The notes under the pieces are model-generated. The model searched no databases. It had not been told where the DNA came from and saw only the letters and a list, made by a program, of their open reading frames with translations. Both the position numbers and the translations under genes were made by a program. A stretch of 5,618 nt of DNA from RGIG5612 sp964579345 (lineage in GTDB: Bacteria; Bacillota; Clostridia; Lachnospirales; Lachnospiraceae), in the NCBI GenBank assembly GCA_964579345.1, contig CAZOHB010000172.1, positions 1 through 5,618 of the forward strand, read 5' to 3'. Shown in pieces: positions 5,447-5,618 of the stretch. The first letter of the stretch is position 1. Every line of letters begins with the position of its first letter.

Positions 5447-5618
5447 ATGTTTTATCACATCAAAAATAAAATCATCACTTCCAATATAAAGAAACGGCAG
5501 GCAGCCGGATACGATATCACAGAAAGTGAGCTTTATAAGCTTTCACCCGAGGACGACGGACATATCAATAACAGTTATTTTTTCTCGGCCCATACGATGA
5601 GCGGCGAGACGCTGTTTG
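5447..5618 (+). CDS. Unidentified protein, 5' part only
   Basis: The frame is open from ATG 5447 to the window edge, 57 codons. The product begins MFYHIKNKIITSNIKKRQAA and continues with an acidic stretch into DGHINNSYFFSAHTMSGETL (37-56). The N-terminus has many Lys and Arg and no hydrophobic signal. The GHINNSYFFSAH segment followed by a small turn looks like the opening beta hairpin of lipocalin-like hydratase-type proteins, which would fit its divergent neighbour, but this rests on a short stretch and is weak. The ribosome site is modest: purine-rich GAGAGAAG (5435-5442) close to the ATG, with AGAAAGGA (5424-5431) 15 bases away. Codon use matches the other genes. The gap 5324-5446 upstream must hold its promoter; TATAAA (5402-5407) is a possible -10 without a convincing -35. 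Confidence 0.72.
   Translation, partial: MFYHIKNKIITSNIKKRQAAGYDITESELYKLSPEDDGHINNSYFFSAHTMSGETLF

Overview
The window looks like chromosomal DNA from an anaerobic Firmicute of the class Clostridia, possibly Lachnospiraceae or a related gut anaerobe. This is inferred from strong AGGAGG ribosome sites, compact operons, mid-range GC, an oxygen-sensitive tungsten/molybdenum-type aldehyde:ferredoxin oxidoreductase, and a small terminal-inverted-repeat element with IS256-like ends. No rRNA, tRNA or CRISPR array was seen.

Left part (1-1944, minus strand): a two-gene operon. The first gene encodes a 158-residue polyferredoxin with sixteen cysteines in four [4Fe-4S] motifs. Its stop overlaps, as ATGA, the start of an aldehyde ferredoxin oxidoreductase (AOR) large subunit. 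The AOR gene runs off the left edge after 490 codons, just before the expected fourth cluster cysteine. Together they resemble the WorS/WorL (or YdhY/YdhV) pairing of a catalytic pterin subunit with an electron-transfer subunit.

Middle (1945-3877): a divergent promoter region, then a plus-strand operon of a LysR-type regulator and a MoeB/ThiF/HesA-type E1-like adenylyltransferase. The intergenic region holds two perfect -10 boxes facing opposite ways. It also holds two dyads with the same TTTTC...GAAAA arms, one of T-N11-A geometry over the regulator's own promoter and one over the -35 of the oxidoreductase operon. The simplest model is that LysR controls the oxidoreductase and itself, and that the E1-like enzyme activates a MoaD/ThiS-type sulfur carrier for the AOR pterin cofactor. 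No carrier protein is encoded in the window.

Right part (3878-5618): a roughly 203-bp MITE-like element lies between the convergent adenylyltransferase gene and a minus-strand gene, and supplies a bidirectional intrinsic terminator. The minus-strand gene encodes a 376-residue cytoplasmic protein resembling the tocopherol cyclase/CrtC-type lipocalin-like enzymes, with its own promoter. Divergent from it, a plus-strand gene of unknown function begins at 5447 and leaves the window after 57 codons. There is no gene-free stretch longer than 300 bases; the largest gap (1945-2239) is the regulatory region described above.
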